Virus record (IMG/VR): IMGVR_UViG_3300025138_000032
Span: 1-64,000 of that record
Direction: 5' to 3' (one strand)
DNA from: a virus
DNA: 64,000 bases
Below, piece after piece: positions 7,876 through 16,120 of the stretch (its first letter is position 1; the number at the start of each line of letters is the position of its first letter). The position numbers were made by a program, and so were the translations under genes. The notes under the pieces were generated by a model, which ran no database searches, was not told where the DNA came from, and saw nothing but the letters and a program-made list of their open reading frames with translations.

Positions 7876-9942
7876 ATGGCGACAGGTTCACAAAAGGTCA
7901 AAACACCAACAGGTTGGAATTCTACAAGAGGTGCATGGGTAAAAACTGCATCTGGTACTTGGAAAGATGCAGAACAAATCTATGTCAAGACTCCAACAGG
8001 TTGGAATAACGCTTCAGGACAGGCAAGTGTCCAACAACCTTATCCGTACATTGCTAACGCTCAAGAACCCAATATAAGAAATAAACAAAACCCTTATCCT
8101 TATATTGCTAACGCTCAACAACCGAATATAAGAAATGCACAACAACCGTATCCTTATATCGCAAACAATCAAGAGCCTAATATTAGAGATGCAAGACAAC
8201 CTGCGATTTATCAAAATCCAGTAAGCGCACAAGAACCTAATATTAGAAGTCAACAAGAACCTAATATTAGAAGTCAACAAGAACCTAATATTAGACCGGC
8301 GAGACAACCTTCTACATATCAACATAGAAGTCCGTCAACATATAGAGACCCTAGAACATATCAACATCCGACTACCTATCAGCATAGAAGTCCTTTGACT
8401 TATCAACATAGAAGTCCATTGACTTATCAGCATAGAAGTCCGTTGACATATCAACATAGGTCTCCTTCTACTTATCAACATAGAGAACCGAACACTTATA
8501 ACCATAGGTCACCTTATAGAAGTCCGTTTACTTACAATCATAGAAGTCCTTTGACATATCAGCATAGGTCGCCATTTACATATCGTAATCCGTTTACCTA
8601 TAATCATAGAAGTCCGTTGATTTATCAACATAGGTCTCCTTATAGAAGTCCGTCCACTTATCAACATAGAGAACCGAACACTTATAACCATAGGTCACCT
8701 TATAGAAGTCCGTCCACTTATCAACATAGAGAACCGAACACTTATAACCATAGGTCGCCATTTACATATCGTAATCCGTTTACCTATAATCATAGAAGTC
8801 CGTTGATTTATAACCATAGGTCGCCACTTACATATGACCATAGGTCGCCATTTACATATCGTAATCCGTTTACCTATCAACATAGAAGTCCTTTAACATA
8901 TAATCATAGAAGTCCGTTGATTTATCAGCATAGGTCGCCATTTACATATCGTAATCCGTTTACCTATAATCATAGAAGTCCGTTGATTTATCAGCATAGA
9001 AGTCCGTTGACATATCAGCATCAAAGTCCTTCGACATATCAGCTTCCGTTTACATATCGTAATCCGTTTACATATAACCATAGGTCGCCATTTACATATC
9101 GTAATCCGTTTACCTATCGTAATCCGTTTACATATAACCATAGGTCGCCTTCTACATATAACCATAGGTCGCCTTCTACATATAACCATAGGTCGCCATT
9201 TGGATATCAGCTTCCGTTTACCTATCGTAATCCGTTTACATATAACAACAGACAACCGTTTACTTACAATCATAGAGAACCGTATACTGTTAATGCAAGA
9301 CAACCATTTACATATAATGCTCGTACTGGAGTTAATGTTCAGACTGCATCACAACAACCAAGTAGTTACTCATTCCGTAACCCAATCACTTTCCCACCAG
9401 GTGGTGGCGGAGGCGGCGGCGGAGGTTGCTTTGCTCCAGGTTCAATGATATGGCTTGCAGATGGAAGTCATTCGCCTATCGAGTCATGTGTTCTTGGTCA
9501 ATATGTAATGACTTGGAACGAAAGTACAAAACTTCTAGAACCTAGAGAGATATCTCTAATCATGAAACCAAGAATGTGTCCTATATTTGATGTTACATTC
9601 TCAGATGGAAGAATATTACAAATGACTGATACTCACCCATTAATGTTACCAAATGGCCAATGGGGTGCATTTGATGTTGAGAAATCAATTAGAGAACATG
9701 AATGGATGCAAGATATTGAAACGCATGAACTTACAGTTGGCGATAGTGTCTTTAGTATGTTAGATGGTATAATGTTTGACAGACAAGACGAAATGGGCTT
9801 AGAAATAGTATCTATAGAAGAACATTCTGAAATGGAAGTACATAACTTAAGTGGAGTTTATGAAAACAATAACTTCTTTGTTAATGGAATGCTCGCTCAT
9901 AACTTTGGTAATCAGAGTCAGAATACCCAGGCGAAGAACTAA
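7876..9942 (+). CDS. Octad-repeat fibre protein with C-terminal Hint (intein-like) domain
   Basis: A 688-residue, three-part protein. Residues 1-50 repeat 'VKTPTGWN' and Trp/Lys motifs like a fibre attachment region. Residues about 55-490 are tandem octads with Pro in the third place, first Q-E-P-N-I-R type, then R-S-P-x-T-Y-x-H. A run of nine Gly leads into Cys518, which opens a Hint domain (CFAPGSMIWLADGS..PIE; TDTHPLM near 584-590; ending VNGMLAHN at His675-Asn676). Residue +1 after Asn676 is Phe, not Cys/Ser/Thr, so cleavage rather than splicing is expected, as in bacterial intein-like proteins. Role in fibre maturation is inference. Confidence 0.8.
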   Translation: MATGSQKVKTPTGWNSTRGAWVKTASGTWKDAEQIYVKTPTGWNNASGQASVQQPYPYIANAQEPNIRNKQNPYPYIANAQQPNIRNAQQPYPYIANNQEPNIRDARQPAIYQNPVSAQEPNIRSQQEPNIRSQQEPNIRPARQPSTYQHRSPSTYRDPRTYQHPTTYQHRSPLTYQHRSPLTYQHRSPLTYQHRSPSTYQHREPNTYNHRSPYRSPFTYNHRSPLTYQHRSPFTYRNPFTYNHRSPLIYQHRSPYRSPSTYQHREPNTYNHRSPYRSPSTYQHREPNTYNHRSPFTYRNPFTYNHRSPLIYNHRSPLTYDHRSPFTYRNPFTYQHRSPLTYNHRSPLIYQHRSPFTYRNPFTYNHRSPLIYQHRSPLTYQHQSPSTYQLPFTYRNPFTYNHRSPFTYRNPFTYRNPFTYNHRSPSTYNHRSPSTYNHRSPFGYQLPFTYRNPFTYNNRQPFTYNHREPYTVNARQPFTYNARTGVNVQTASQQPSSYSFRNPITFPPGGGGGGGGGCFAPGSMIWLADGSHSPIESCVLGQYVMTWNESTKLLEPREISLIMKPRMCPIFDVTFSDGRILQMTDTHPLMLPNGQWGAFDVEKSIREHEWMQDIETHELTVGDSVFSMLDGIMFDRQDEMGLEIVSIEEHSEMEVHNLSGVYENNNFFVNGMLAHNFGNQSQNTQAKN
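8308..9318 (+). repeat. Tandem 24-base coding repeats (R-S-P-x-T-Y-x-H octads)
   Basis: About 1 kb of in-frame tandem repeats within the Hint-domain fibre gene. Units alternate TAYCARCATAGAAGTCCG-like and TATCGTAATCCGTTTAC-like forms, with some 12-base insertions (Y-R-S-P). Near-identical blocks recur, for instance at 8650-8700 and 8710-8760, pointing to recent duplication and likely copy-number variation. Confidence 0.85.
9427..9903 (+). other. Hint (intein/BIL-type) autoprocessing domain
   Basis: Encodes residues 518-676 of the preceding gene. Visible blocks are the N-terminal Cys after a poly-Gly linker, a TxxH motif (TDTH) and a C-terminal VNGMLAHN. There is no homing endonuclease insertion. 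Only 12 residues follow the terminal His-Asn. Confidence 0.8.
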
Positions 9943-9990
9943 AATGATAATACTAACAAACAAAAATATGATAGTAAGGGGTAATATCTA

Positions 9991-11409
9991 ATGCCACAAC
10001 AACCGGTAATAGCAAACGCTCAGACGACTGTTAGGTCTCCAAGCATAGGACAACAACCTTATATTGCTAATGGTCAAACACCATTTATTCAACCTACGCA
10101 GGGTCCTGCTATAAGAAACGGCCAGACGCCGTATATTGCGAATGGGCAGTCACCTAGTAATGCAAGAAGTCCGAGAAACGCACAGCAACCTAATATTAGA
10201 AATAATCAAGAACCTAATATTAGAAATAATCAAGAACCTAACATTAGAAGTGCCCAATCACCTAGTAATGCACAATCACCTAGTAACGCACAAGAACCTA
10301 ACATTAGAAGTGCCCAGTCACCTAGTAATGCAAGAAGTCCAAGAAACGCACAAGAACCTAACATTAGAAGTCAACAAGAACCTAACAGTAGAAGTCAACA
10401 AGAACCTAATATTAGGAATGCTCAGTCACCTAGTAATGCACAACAACCTAATAGTAGAAGTCAACAAGAACCTAATATTAGAAACCAACAAGAACCTAAC
10501 ATTAGAGATGCTCAGTCACCTAGTAGCGCACAGCAACCTAACATTAGAAGTCAACAACAACCTAATATTAGAAGTCAACAAGAACCTAATATTAGAGATG
10601 CTCAGTCGCCTAGTAATGCACAAGAACCTAATATAAGAAGTTATCAGTCTCCTTATATTGCTAACGCACAAACATCAGCACAAGAACCTAATATAAGAAA
10701 TTATCAGTCTCCTTATATTGCGAATAGACAAAATACAGCACAACAACCTAATAGTAGAAGTCAACAAGAACCTAATATTAGAAATGCTCAGTCACCTAGT
10801 AATGCACAAGAACCTAACATTAGAAGTCAACAAGAACCTAATATTCGTTCAGCACAAGCATCAGCACAAGAACCAAACATAAGAAGTTATCAGTCTCCTT
10901 ATATTGCGAATGCTCAGAATCCTTTTATTAGAAATCAACAAGAACCTAATATTAGAAATCAACAAGAACCTAACATTAGAAATCAACAAGAACCTAATAT
11001 AAGAAACAAACAGACTACTTCTAATTATCAGAATCCTGTAAATGCTCAGAATCCATTTATTAGAAATAGACAGACACCATTTACATATGACCATAGAAGT
11101 CCGTTGACATATGACCATAGGTCACCATTGATTTATAATCATAGAAGTCCGTTTACTTACAGGCATCCTGGAAATAGTCAGACTCCGTTTACCTATCAAC
11201 ATAGAAGTCCTTCAACATATGCTAGACAAGGTCAAACACCTTTCACATATCAACATAGAAGTCCTTCGACATATGCTAGACAAGGTCAGACGCCAACAAC
11301 CTATCAACATAGAAGTCCTTCGACATATGCTAGACAAGGACAAACACCTGTTATCCGTTGGGATGGTGTTCTATCGCAGACCTGGCCAGGCACTCCTATA
11401 TCGTCATAA
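9991..11409 (+). CDS. Octad/hexad-repeat fibre protein
   Basis: A 472-residue protein made almost wholly of short repeats: Q-E-P-N-I-R-S-Q octads and Q-S-P-S-N-A hexads for residues about 50-350, then R-S-P-x-T-Y-x-H octads identical in kind to those of the upstream gene, ending GVLSQTWPGTPISS. Every unit has Pro in the third place. Gln, Asn, Arg and Pro dominate; Cys is absent and there is no signal peptide. It has its own SD (AAGGGG) 48 bases after the Hint gene. Together the two look like paired subunits of one fibre. No known family is recognised. Confidence 0.7.
   Translation: MPQQPVIANAQTTVRSPSIGQQPYIANGQTPFIQPTQGPAIRNGQTPYIANGQSPSNARSPRNAQQPNIRNNQEPNIRNNQEPNIRSAQSPSNAQSPSNAQEPNIRSAQSPSNARSPRNAQEPNIRSQQEPNSRSQQEPNIRNAQSPSNAQQPNSRSQQEPNIRNQQEPNIRDAQSPSSAQQPNIRSQQQPNIRSQQEPNIRDAQSPSNAQEPNIRSYQSPYIANAQTSAQEPNIRNYQSPYIANRQNTAQQPNSRSQQEPNIRNAQSPSNAQEPNIRSQQEPNIRSAQASAQEPNIRSYQSPYIANAQNPFIRNQQEPNIRNQQEPNIRNQQEPNIRNKQTTSNYQNPVNAQNPFIRNRQTPFTYDHRSPLTYDHRSPLIYNHRSPFTYRHPGNSQTPFTYQHRSPSTYARQGQTPFTYQHRSPSTYARQGQTPTTYQHRSPSTYARQGQTPVIRWDGVLSQTWPGTPISS
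10123..11360 (+). repeat. Tandem coding repeats (Q-E-P-N-I-R and R-S-P octads)
   Basis: In-frame tandem units of 24 and 18 bases, such as CAAGAACCTAATATTAGAAA and CAGTCACCTAGTAATGCA. Many copies are identical, so unequal recombination should change array length easily. Spacing is continuous and translated, which excludes a CRISPR array. Confidence 0.85.
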
Positions 11410-11412
11410 ATA
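11405..11412 (+). promoter_or_regulatory. Late promoter -10 (CATAAATA)
   Basis: CATAAATA overlaps the end of the repeat-fibre gene. It is followed by a leader with a TTTAGGA ribosome-binding site before the ATG at 11437, so the glycosyltransferase-like gene and the oxygenase genes after it may form a separate late transcript. Confidence 0.6.
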
Positions 11413-11436
11413 TAAGACAATTTAGGAATTTACATT

Positions 11437-12984
11437 ATGAGTATCAAAAGCAAATCATTCGAGCATACAAAGGAATTACTCCAAGGACTCGACCCAACAG
11501 ATAAGAGTTTTCATCTACAGTTGGGTCAGTTCGATGTTCTAAAAGAATACAAAGAAACAGACACATACAAATCATTAAAGTATGTTACAGAGAATCACAC
11601 CGGAAAACTAAAACAAGTTAAATGGGGTGACATGACTAAACTAATCAAGGAAGAGAAATTTCTTGGTTGGAATAAACTACAGTCCCATGCATGGGCATAT
11701 CATTACTTTCTACCCCACGGATATACTGCACCGGAAGAAACTCCAGTACCAGGAATTTCGGGAATGGATTTTAAAAATTCTAACAATGAATATCAAAAGT
11801 TAGAAGACTTCACTGATAAAAAACTAAATGACCAACAGAATAACAGTATCAATTCTGTATATTATCATGGCGCCAAGGCTCATTGGTTAGTAGATAGTAT
11901 CAGAGAAGAGGGTCTATGGAATGCTATTCAAGGCACTGTAAGTTTAGCAGGAAAAAATAAAGATGGAGAACAGATGTATCAGTTATCAATACATCCAGGT
12001 TCAGTTCGTTCTGGTGTATTTGAAACAATGGATGACCCAAATTTAGATTTATGGATATGGGACAATCATGATGCTATACCTTTACCAGAGACATCTATAG
12101 ATGAAATGATTGATGAGATGAAAGGGCAACTTATAGAACGAGATGCAGAACACTATTCAATATCTTTTGGATATACTCGTGGTTACTTAGAGATACATAG
12201 TGACTTATTGAAGATGAACTTCAGAGGAAGTGTAACCGATTATAACATGAAAGTTAACCAATTGTCAAAGGGTAAACATCTAAACATATACATTGGTTAC
12301 GATTCTAGACATACTGATATCGCTGAGTTAAGTGCAAAATGTGTTAAAAGTAGTATATTATCTGGTGCCGGCAGAGGCGATGTGCATGATGTATTAGGAG
12401 ATTGGACTCCTGAGATAAAGTTTCTTGACATATCAAAGATTCCAGAGTATAATAGAGAGTATGCAGCTCAATCAACAGAGTTCACATATAGTAGATTCTT
12501 AATTCCTTACTTGGAAAACTATGAAGGATTTAGTATTTTTATTGATGATGATATACTATTCAATGAAAGTATCTTACCAATGTTCTACTACTTAGACTTA
12601 GACGATGCAGTTGCATGTGTACAGTATGACTTTGATAGTTATGCTGAAACAAAATTTAACGGTGAAAAGAATGTATCTTATCCTAAAAAACTTTGGTCTT
12701 CTTTGATGATATTTAATAATGGTCATGAAGACTGTAAGAAACTTACACCAGAAGTTGTTAATACTGAAAGTGGTAAGTATCTACATCAATTTGAATGGAC
12801 AGATAAGATATCAGAGATACCAGAGTGGTATGTTATAACAGAAGGACACGATACAGTAGAAGATAAGTGGCGTGCTTGTGCTATACATTACACACGAGGC
12901 GGTCCTTGGATTGAAGATATGGATATCTCTCAGATAGAACACCTAAATATGTATGAAAGATTAAAAAATAAACATCAAAACTAA
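11437..12984 (+). CDS. Two-domain glycosyltransferase-like protein
   Basis: A 515-residue protein. The C-terminal half, from about residue 283 (LNIYIGYDSRH), resembles GT-A glycosyltransferases: a GYDSR start, an 'IFIDDDILF' segment near 367-375 supplying a DxD metal/nucleotide-sugar motif, and late Trp/His residues (AIHYTRGGPW). Residues 140-230 (YYHGAKAHWLVDSIREEGL..., YQLSIHPGSVR) recall a ParB-like/nuclease-type fold common in phage sugar-transfer proteins; that part is uncertain. It sits directly behind the octad-repeat fibres and before hydroxylase-type genes, so fibre glycosylation is a reasonable inference. Confidence 0.65.
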   Translation: MSIKSKSFEHTKELLQGLDPTDKSFHLQLGQFDVLKEYKETDTYKSLKYVTENHTGKLKQVKWGDMTKLIKEEKFLGWNKLQSHAWAYHYFLPHGYTAPEETPVPGISGMDFKNSNNEYQKLEDFTDKKLNDQQNNSINSVYYHGAKAHWLVDSIREEGLWNAIQGTVSLAGKNKDGEQMYQLSIHPGSVRSGVFETMDDPNLDLWIWDNHDAIPLPETSIDEMIDEMKGQLIERDAEHYSISFGYTRGYLEIHSDLLKMNFRGSVTDYNMKVNQLSKGKHLNIYIGYDSRHTDIAELSAKCVKSSILSGAGRGDVHDVLGDWTPEIKFLDISKIPEYNREYAAQSTEFTYSRFLIPYLENYEGFSIFIDDDILFNESILPMFYYLDLDDAVACVQYDFDSYAETKFNGEKNVSYPKKLWSSLMIFNNGHEDCKKLTPEVVNTESGKYLHQFEWTDKISEIPEWYVITEGHDTVEDKWRACAIHYTRGGPWIEDMDISQIEHLNMYERLKNKHQN

Positions 12985-12998
12985 ATTATGGAGTTATT

Positions 12999-13550
12999 AT
13001 GAATATGTTAATTTATTGTGAGAATGGTCATCTTACTATCAGAAAACCAAATGGCCTAGAGTGGAGACACGAGAATGTCGACAAACCAGAATTAGGATTT
13101 GACTATGATGTTTTAATCTATGATGATATCGAAGTTAAGATTATGGAGTGGAAAGACGATGTTCAGTTTGATGACCAAGTTAAAGTTTCGCTTACAGATG
13201 TAGAGTCAGATGCAATTGAGAATTACATTGATAATTCTACACCACCTAATGATGTAACATTAGCAAATCAATACAGTCAACAAATCAATAATGTTTGTAA
13301 AGACTATGTAGAACAACAAATAGAATCTTATGGATTTGAAAGTTTAATAGATACCATGGCAGCTGCCAGAGATGGTTCGAATCACCCTTTAAGGTCAGAT
13401 GCAAGAAGAGCTTTAGAATACTATGATGTAATGTGGAATATTTACATCAATGTAATGAATGAAGTCAAGGCAACTAGAGAAGACTTACTGCCAGATGTTG
13501 AAGAGTTTATTAATAGATTTCCTCAACCACAACAAGCATTGATTGAATAG
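12999..13550 (+). CDS. Hypothetical protein, fibre-cassette member
   Basis: A 183-residue acidic protein, not recognised. It has an N-terminal beta-rich half (YCENGHLTIRKPNGLEWRH...YDVLIYDDIEV) and an alpha-helical C-terminal half with 'DGSNHPLRSDARRALEYYD..W', ending in LPDVEEFINRFPQP. The C-terminal half is reminiscent of phage tail-assembly chaperone-like proteins. It has an SD (GGAG) 14 bases after the glycosyltransferase-like gene and probably shares its transcript. Confidence 0.6.
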   Translation: MNMLIYCENGHLTIRKPNGLEWRHENVDKPELGFDYDVLIYDDIEVKIMEWKDDVQFDDQVKVSLTDVESDAIENYIDNSTPPNDVTLANQYSQQINNVCKDYVEQQIESYGFESLIDTMAAARDGSNHPLRSDARRALEYYDVMWNIYINVMNEVKATREDLLPDVEEFINRFPQPQQALIE

Positions 13551-13554
13551 TAGT

Positions 13555-14298
13555 ATGTCTAAGTTTAACTTAGAAATAGTCAAGATAGATAAACCCTTTG
13601 CTATAAAAGACATGCCTATGGGAAATAAAATCTATGTAATTGATGACTATCTTGAAACATCAACACATCATTGGATGAATAATAGTGTTACTCGAGGACC
13701 TAGATGGTGTAAATCAAATCAAGTAAACGCTCAACATCCTACAGGTTTGCCACATCATTCCCTTTGGGGAGCATCTTTCTTTAAGACAGATAGTAATGGC
13801 GCACCAATGATGGAAAAGGGCGAGAATGATTGGACAACTGAAGCCGCTAGATGGTTTAATAGAAAAATATGTACAGATTTTCTATTCAAATGGAAAAGAT
13901 TTCAATACATGGGTACTAATTCTCAAACTCATGGCCAACACGGAACAACTCACTCAGATTGTGCAGAAGAAGATGATTGGAACTTATCGTTTCTATATTA
14001 TTATAACACATTCTGGAATCCTGCATGGGGTGGTGATTTAAGATTCTATGAACCCGATGTTTATCAAGCAGGTTTAGACGGTAGAGATGAACACATAGAA
14101 AAACATTCAATAGGCAGTGTCGAGTTTAAACCAAACAGACTATTGATGTTTGACGGAAGAATACCTCATGGTGCAGATGCACCAACTTCTAGAGCCAGAT
14201 ATGCAGATAGATGTTCTATAGTACTTAGAGGCGATGAGATAGAACTTATTGAAAAGGAAGAATTATATAATGCCAACGATAGATTTCACTACATTTAA
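13555..14298 (+). CDS. 2OG-Fe(II) oxygenase (prolyl-4-hydroxylase-like)
   Basis: A 247-residue protein; the ATG at 13555 follows the previous stop by four bases. The double-stranded beta-helix signature is clear: an HxD iron pair in THSDC (about residue 131-133), 'FYNPAWGGDLRFYEP'-type turn, a distal iron His in RIPHGADAP (about 204) and a 2-oxoglutarate-binding Arg in the closing DRCSIVLR. Family members hydroxylate proteins or small molecules using Fe(II), O2 and 2-oxoglutarate. Position after the proline-rich repeat fibres suggests, but does not show, that the fibre is the substrate. Confidence 0.85.
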   Translation: MSKFNLEIVKIDKPFAIKDMPMGNKIYVIDDYLETSTHHWMNNSVTRGPRWCKSNQVNAQHPTGLPHHSLWGASFFKTDSNGAPMMEKGENDWTTEAARWFNRKICTDFLFKWKRFQYMGTNSQTHGQHGTTHSDCAEEDDWNLSFLYYYNTFWNPAWGGDLRFYEPDVYQAGLDGRDEHIEKHSIGSVEFKPNRLLMFDGRIPHGADAPTSRARYADRCSIVLRGDEIELIEKEELYNANDRFHYI

Positions 14299-15103
14299 CG
14301 AAGAGAGTCTTAGAGACTTTAAACCAGTTTTAGCTAAATCTCTAGCACCCGAATGGTTTAAAAAGATGAAAGTCTTTCAACACGATAGGGGTAAGAGAAT
14401 GCAAACTATTCGTGCTTGCCCTGCTATGGATGACTGGTTAAAATCTGGTTGGTTGATTCTTGCAAATAGAGACATGGAAGTTAATGTAGATGGTCCTTTT
14501 ACATATACAAAAGATACTGAATTAGGCAAACAAGGCACGGCATCTCCTTCTCACCCATCAGCTCAGTTTGGTTATGCATTTAGTTATCTAGGTGAAGAAG
14601 GTCCAATCAAAGATGCATTTAAAATGAGAAGTGCCTGGAACATAATAACACCCAAAGGATACTCATGTTTTTACTTAGACCCATTTCTATTTCAAAACAA
14701 TCACTTTGCTACATGGCAAGGTGTTATAGATACAGATGACTTTAATGTCAATCAAGACAATTCACAAATTATTTTTTATCCTAAAGTTAATCATTCGTTT
14801 ATTATACCAAAAGGAACTCCTTTAGTTCAAATCATACCGTTCAAAAGAGAAGAGTGGGTGGCGACATATCAATTAAAAGATGAGAAGGCCTGGCACAACG
14901 ACAGAGGCGAAAACAGACATCAAGATATGCCTGGAATGGATGAAATAAATAGAACTAAGTACAATAAACTTCAAGATGAGAATCCAAATCATATGGGTGC
15001 TTACAGAACTGAGGGTCATTGGAAAAGTAAAGGTAAAAACTTTAAAGAAATGGAACCACCACCAGAGTGTCCGTTTCATAAAGGAGATGTAGATGGCGAT
15101 TAA
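14270..15103 (+). CDS. Conserved phage protein, DUF6065-like beta-barrel
   Basis: A 277-residue protein; the ATG at 14270 lies inside the end of the oxygenase gene and follows an AAGGAAG ribosome-binding site. The core 'AWNIITPKGYSCFYLDPF...GVIDTDDF......IIPKGTPLVQIIPFKREEW' matches my memory of the DUF6065-type phage family, predicted beta-barrels of unknown role. The C-terminus has a possible metal site (PPPECPFH). It is embedded between two oxygenase genes by overlaps at both ends, so a shared pathway is likely. Not firmly identified. Confidence 0.6.
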   Translation: MPTIDFTTFNEESLRDFKPVLAKSLAPEWFKKMKVFQHDRGKRMQTIRACPAMDDWLKSGWLILANRDMEVNVDGPFTYTKDTELGKQGTASPSHPSAQFGYAFSYLGEEGPIKDAFKMRSAWNIITPKGYSCFYLDPFLFQNNHFATWQGVIDTDDFNVNQDNSQIIFYPKVNHSFIIPKGTPLVQIIPFKREEWVATYQLKDEKAWHNDRGENRHQDMPGMDEINRTKYNKLQDENPNHMGAYRTEGHWKSKGKNFKEMEPPPECPFHKGDVDGD

Positions 15104-15800
15104 ATTATTCAGTCCAGCAGTAATAGTAGTGAGACGATGGTTAGACGAACCAGATGATAAAGTAGAAGGACTTACTCCTGAATATTTTGCACTATTGAAG
15201 AACGAAATGGATGCGATGAGAACAAGAGACCCACAAGGCAGAAAGAGGTCTAATGCTGGTAATGGTTGGCAGTCAAATGATGGTATAGATAATAATCCCA
15301 TATTCAATAAGTTGATGAGAAACATTAAGAAGATGGCTCAAAACGAGTTGTTAGGATTCTGTGGATTTAAACCTGGCGAAGGTGAAATAGACCAACATAA
15401 TGCTTGGGGAAACATAAACTACAAAAATGGATCCAATCAACCACATTTACATAATGGGTGTAGTTATTCTGGTGCTTGTTATATTCATGCAGAAGGTGAT
15501 GAAGGTGATATTAGATTTATAGAGACATCAAAACATTTTGTGGGTATGCCTGTAAATACTCCTAGAATGGAAGAATCGTGGGCTGTAGCACCTAGAACAG
15601 GAGATATACTTTTGTTTCCTAGTGGATTGATGCATATGGTAGAAACAAACAAGACAGATAAAGATAGATACAGTATTTCATTTAACATGGATATAAGAGG
15701 TGCAGACAATTCAGATATTTTTATCGATGAGGATGAAGCAAGACAAGAGAAAATGGATAATATTTTCAAAACAGACCACTTTGGTAAGCTTATTCAGTAG
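15093..15800 (+). CDS. 2OG-Fe(II) oxygenase, TIGR02466-like
   Basis: A 235-residue protein overlapping the previous gene by 11 bases. The layout 'QPHLHNG.SYSGACYIH...GDIRFI...APRTGDILLFPSGLMHMVETN...RYSISFNMDI' matches the TIGR02466 family of putative 2OG-Fe(II) oxygenases: first iron His in HLHN, distal His in MHMVETN and the Arg in DRYSISFN. Substrate unknown. It is the last gene before the late promoter at 15809, so it probably closes the 11437-15800 unit. Confidence 0.8.
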   Translation: MAIKLFSPAVIVVRRWLDEPDDKVEGLTPEYFALLKNEMDAMRTRDPQGRKRSNAGNGWQSNDGIDNNPIFNKLMRNIKKMAQNELLGFCGFKPGEGEIDQHNAWGNINYKNGSNQPHLHNGCSYSGACYIHAEGDEGDIRFIETSKHFVGMPVNTPRMEESWAVAPRTGDILLFPSGLMHMVETNKTDKDRYSISFNMDIRGADNSDIFIDEDEARQEKMDNIFKTDHFGKLIQ

Positions 15801-15808
15801 CACATATT

Positions 15809-15816
15809 CATAAATA
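15809..15816 (+). promoter_or_regulatory. Late promoter -10 (CATAAATA), leaderless layout
   Basis: CATAAATA, five bases (AGAGT), then ATG at 15822. There is no SD before that ATG. Confidence 0.65.
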
Positions 15817-15821
15817 AGAGT

Positions 15822-16082
15822 ATGGATATAGTCGTAGACCCACATTTACTTTGGAACATCGTTTTAACTGTTGTTGTAGTTCCTGTCGGATGGATGATTC
15901 GAGGAATCTTTGCTGAACAGAAAAGAATGGATATTCTAATTAACAAAACACGAGAAGAAATTGCCAAAGAGTATGTTACCAGAGAACAAATGGAACAGAC
16001 ATTTCAGCGTATTATAGACTCAATCGAGCGTATAGACGAAAAGATAGATAGACTTCAAACTAAAACTTTTTTCCAAGATTAG
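15822..16082 (+). CDS. Small membrane-anchored coiled-coil protein
   Basis: An 86-residue protein with one N-terminal membrane segment (residues about 10-28, LLWNIVLTVVVVPVGWMI) and a charged helical tail (REQMEQTFQRIIDSIERIDEKID) with heptad spacing. This plan recurs at 47361 and 47657. A holin- or YvrJ-like role is possible but not shown. It sits between the fibre-modification block and the neck genes, and is read from its own leaderless-type late promoter. Confidence 0.6.
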   Translation: MDIVVDPHLLWNIVLTVVVVPVGWMIRGIFAEQKRMDILINKTREEIAKEYVTREQMEQTFQRIIDSIERIDEKIDRLQTKTFFQD

Positions 16083-16088
16083 ATTTCA

Positions 16089-16096
16089 TATAAATA
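16089..16096 (+). promoter_or_regulatory. Late promoter -10 (TATAAATA)
   Basis: A perfect late box with GTAGT after it. A 20-base leader with ACAGGA leads to gp13 at 16121; it likely drives the 13-14-15-16-17 block. Confidence 0.75.
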
Positions 16097-16120
16097 GTAG
16101 TATAAACAGGAAATACTACT

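Noticed and set aside
9427-9903. Splicing intein
   Set aside because: Residue after the terminal Asn is Phe and only 12 residues follow, so there is no usable C-extein nucleophile; a cleaving intein-like domain fits better.
10136-10636. 166-codon + frame inside the repeat fibre gene
   Set aside because: Shifted-frame reading of the same tandem repeat (NLTLEV-type periodicity); the other frame is longer, continues both ways and has the SD.
8308-11360. Dense short tandem repeats that could suggest a CRISPR array
   Set aside because: Units are contiguous without unique spacers, keep one open frame throughout and encode regular octads in two long proteins.
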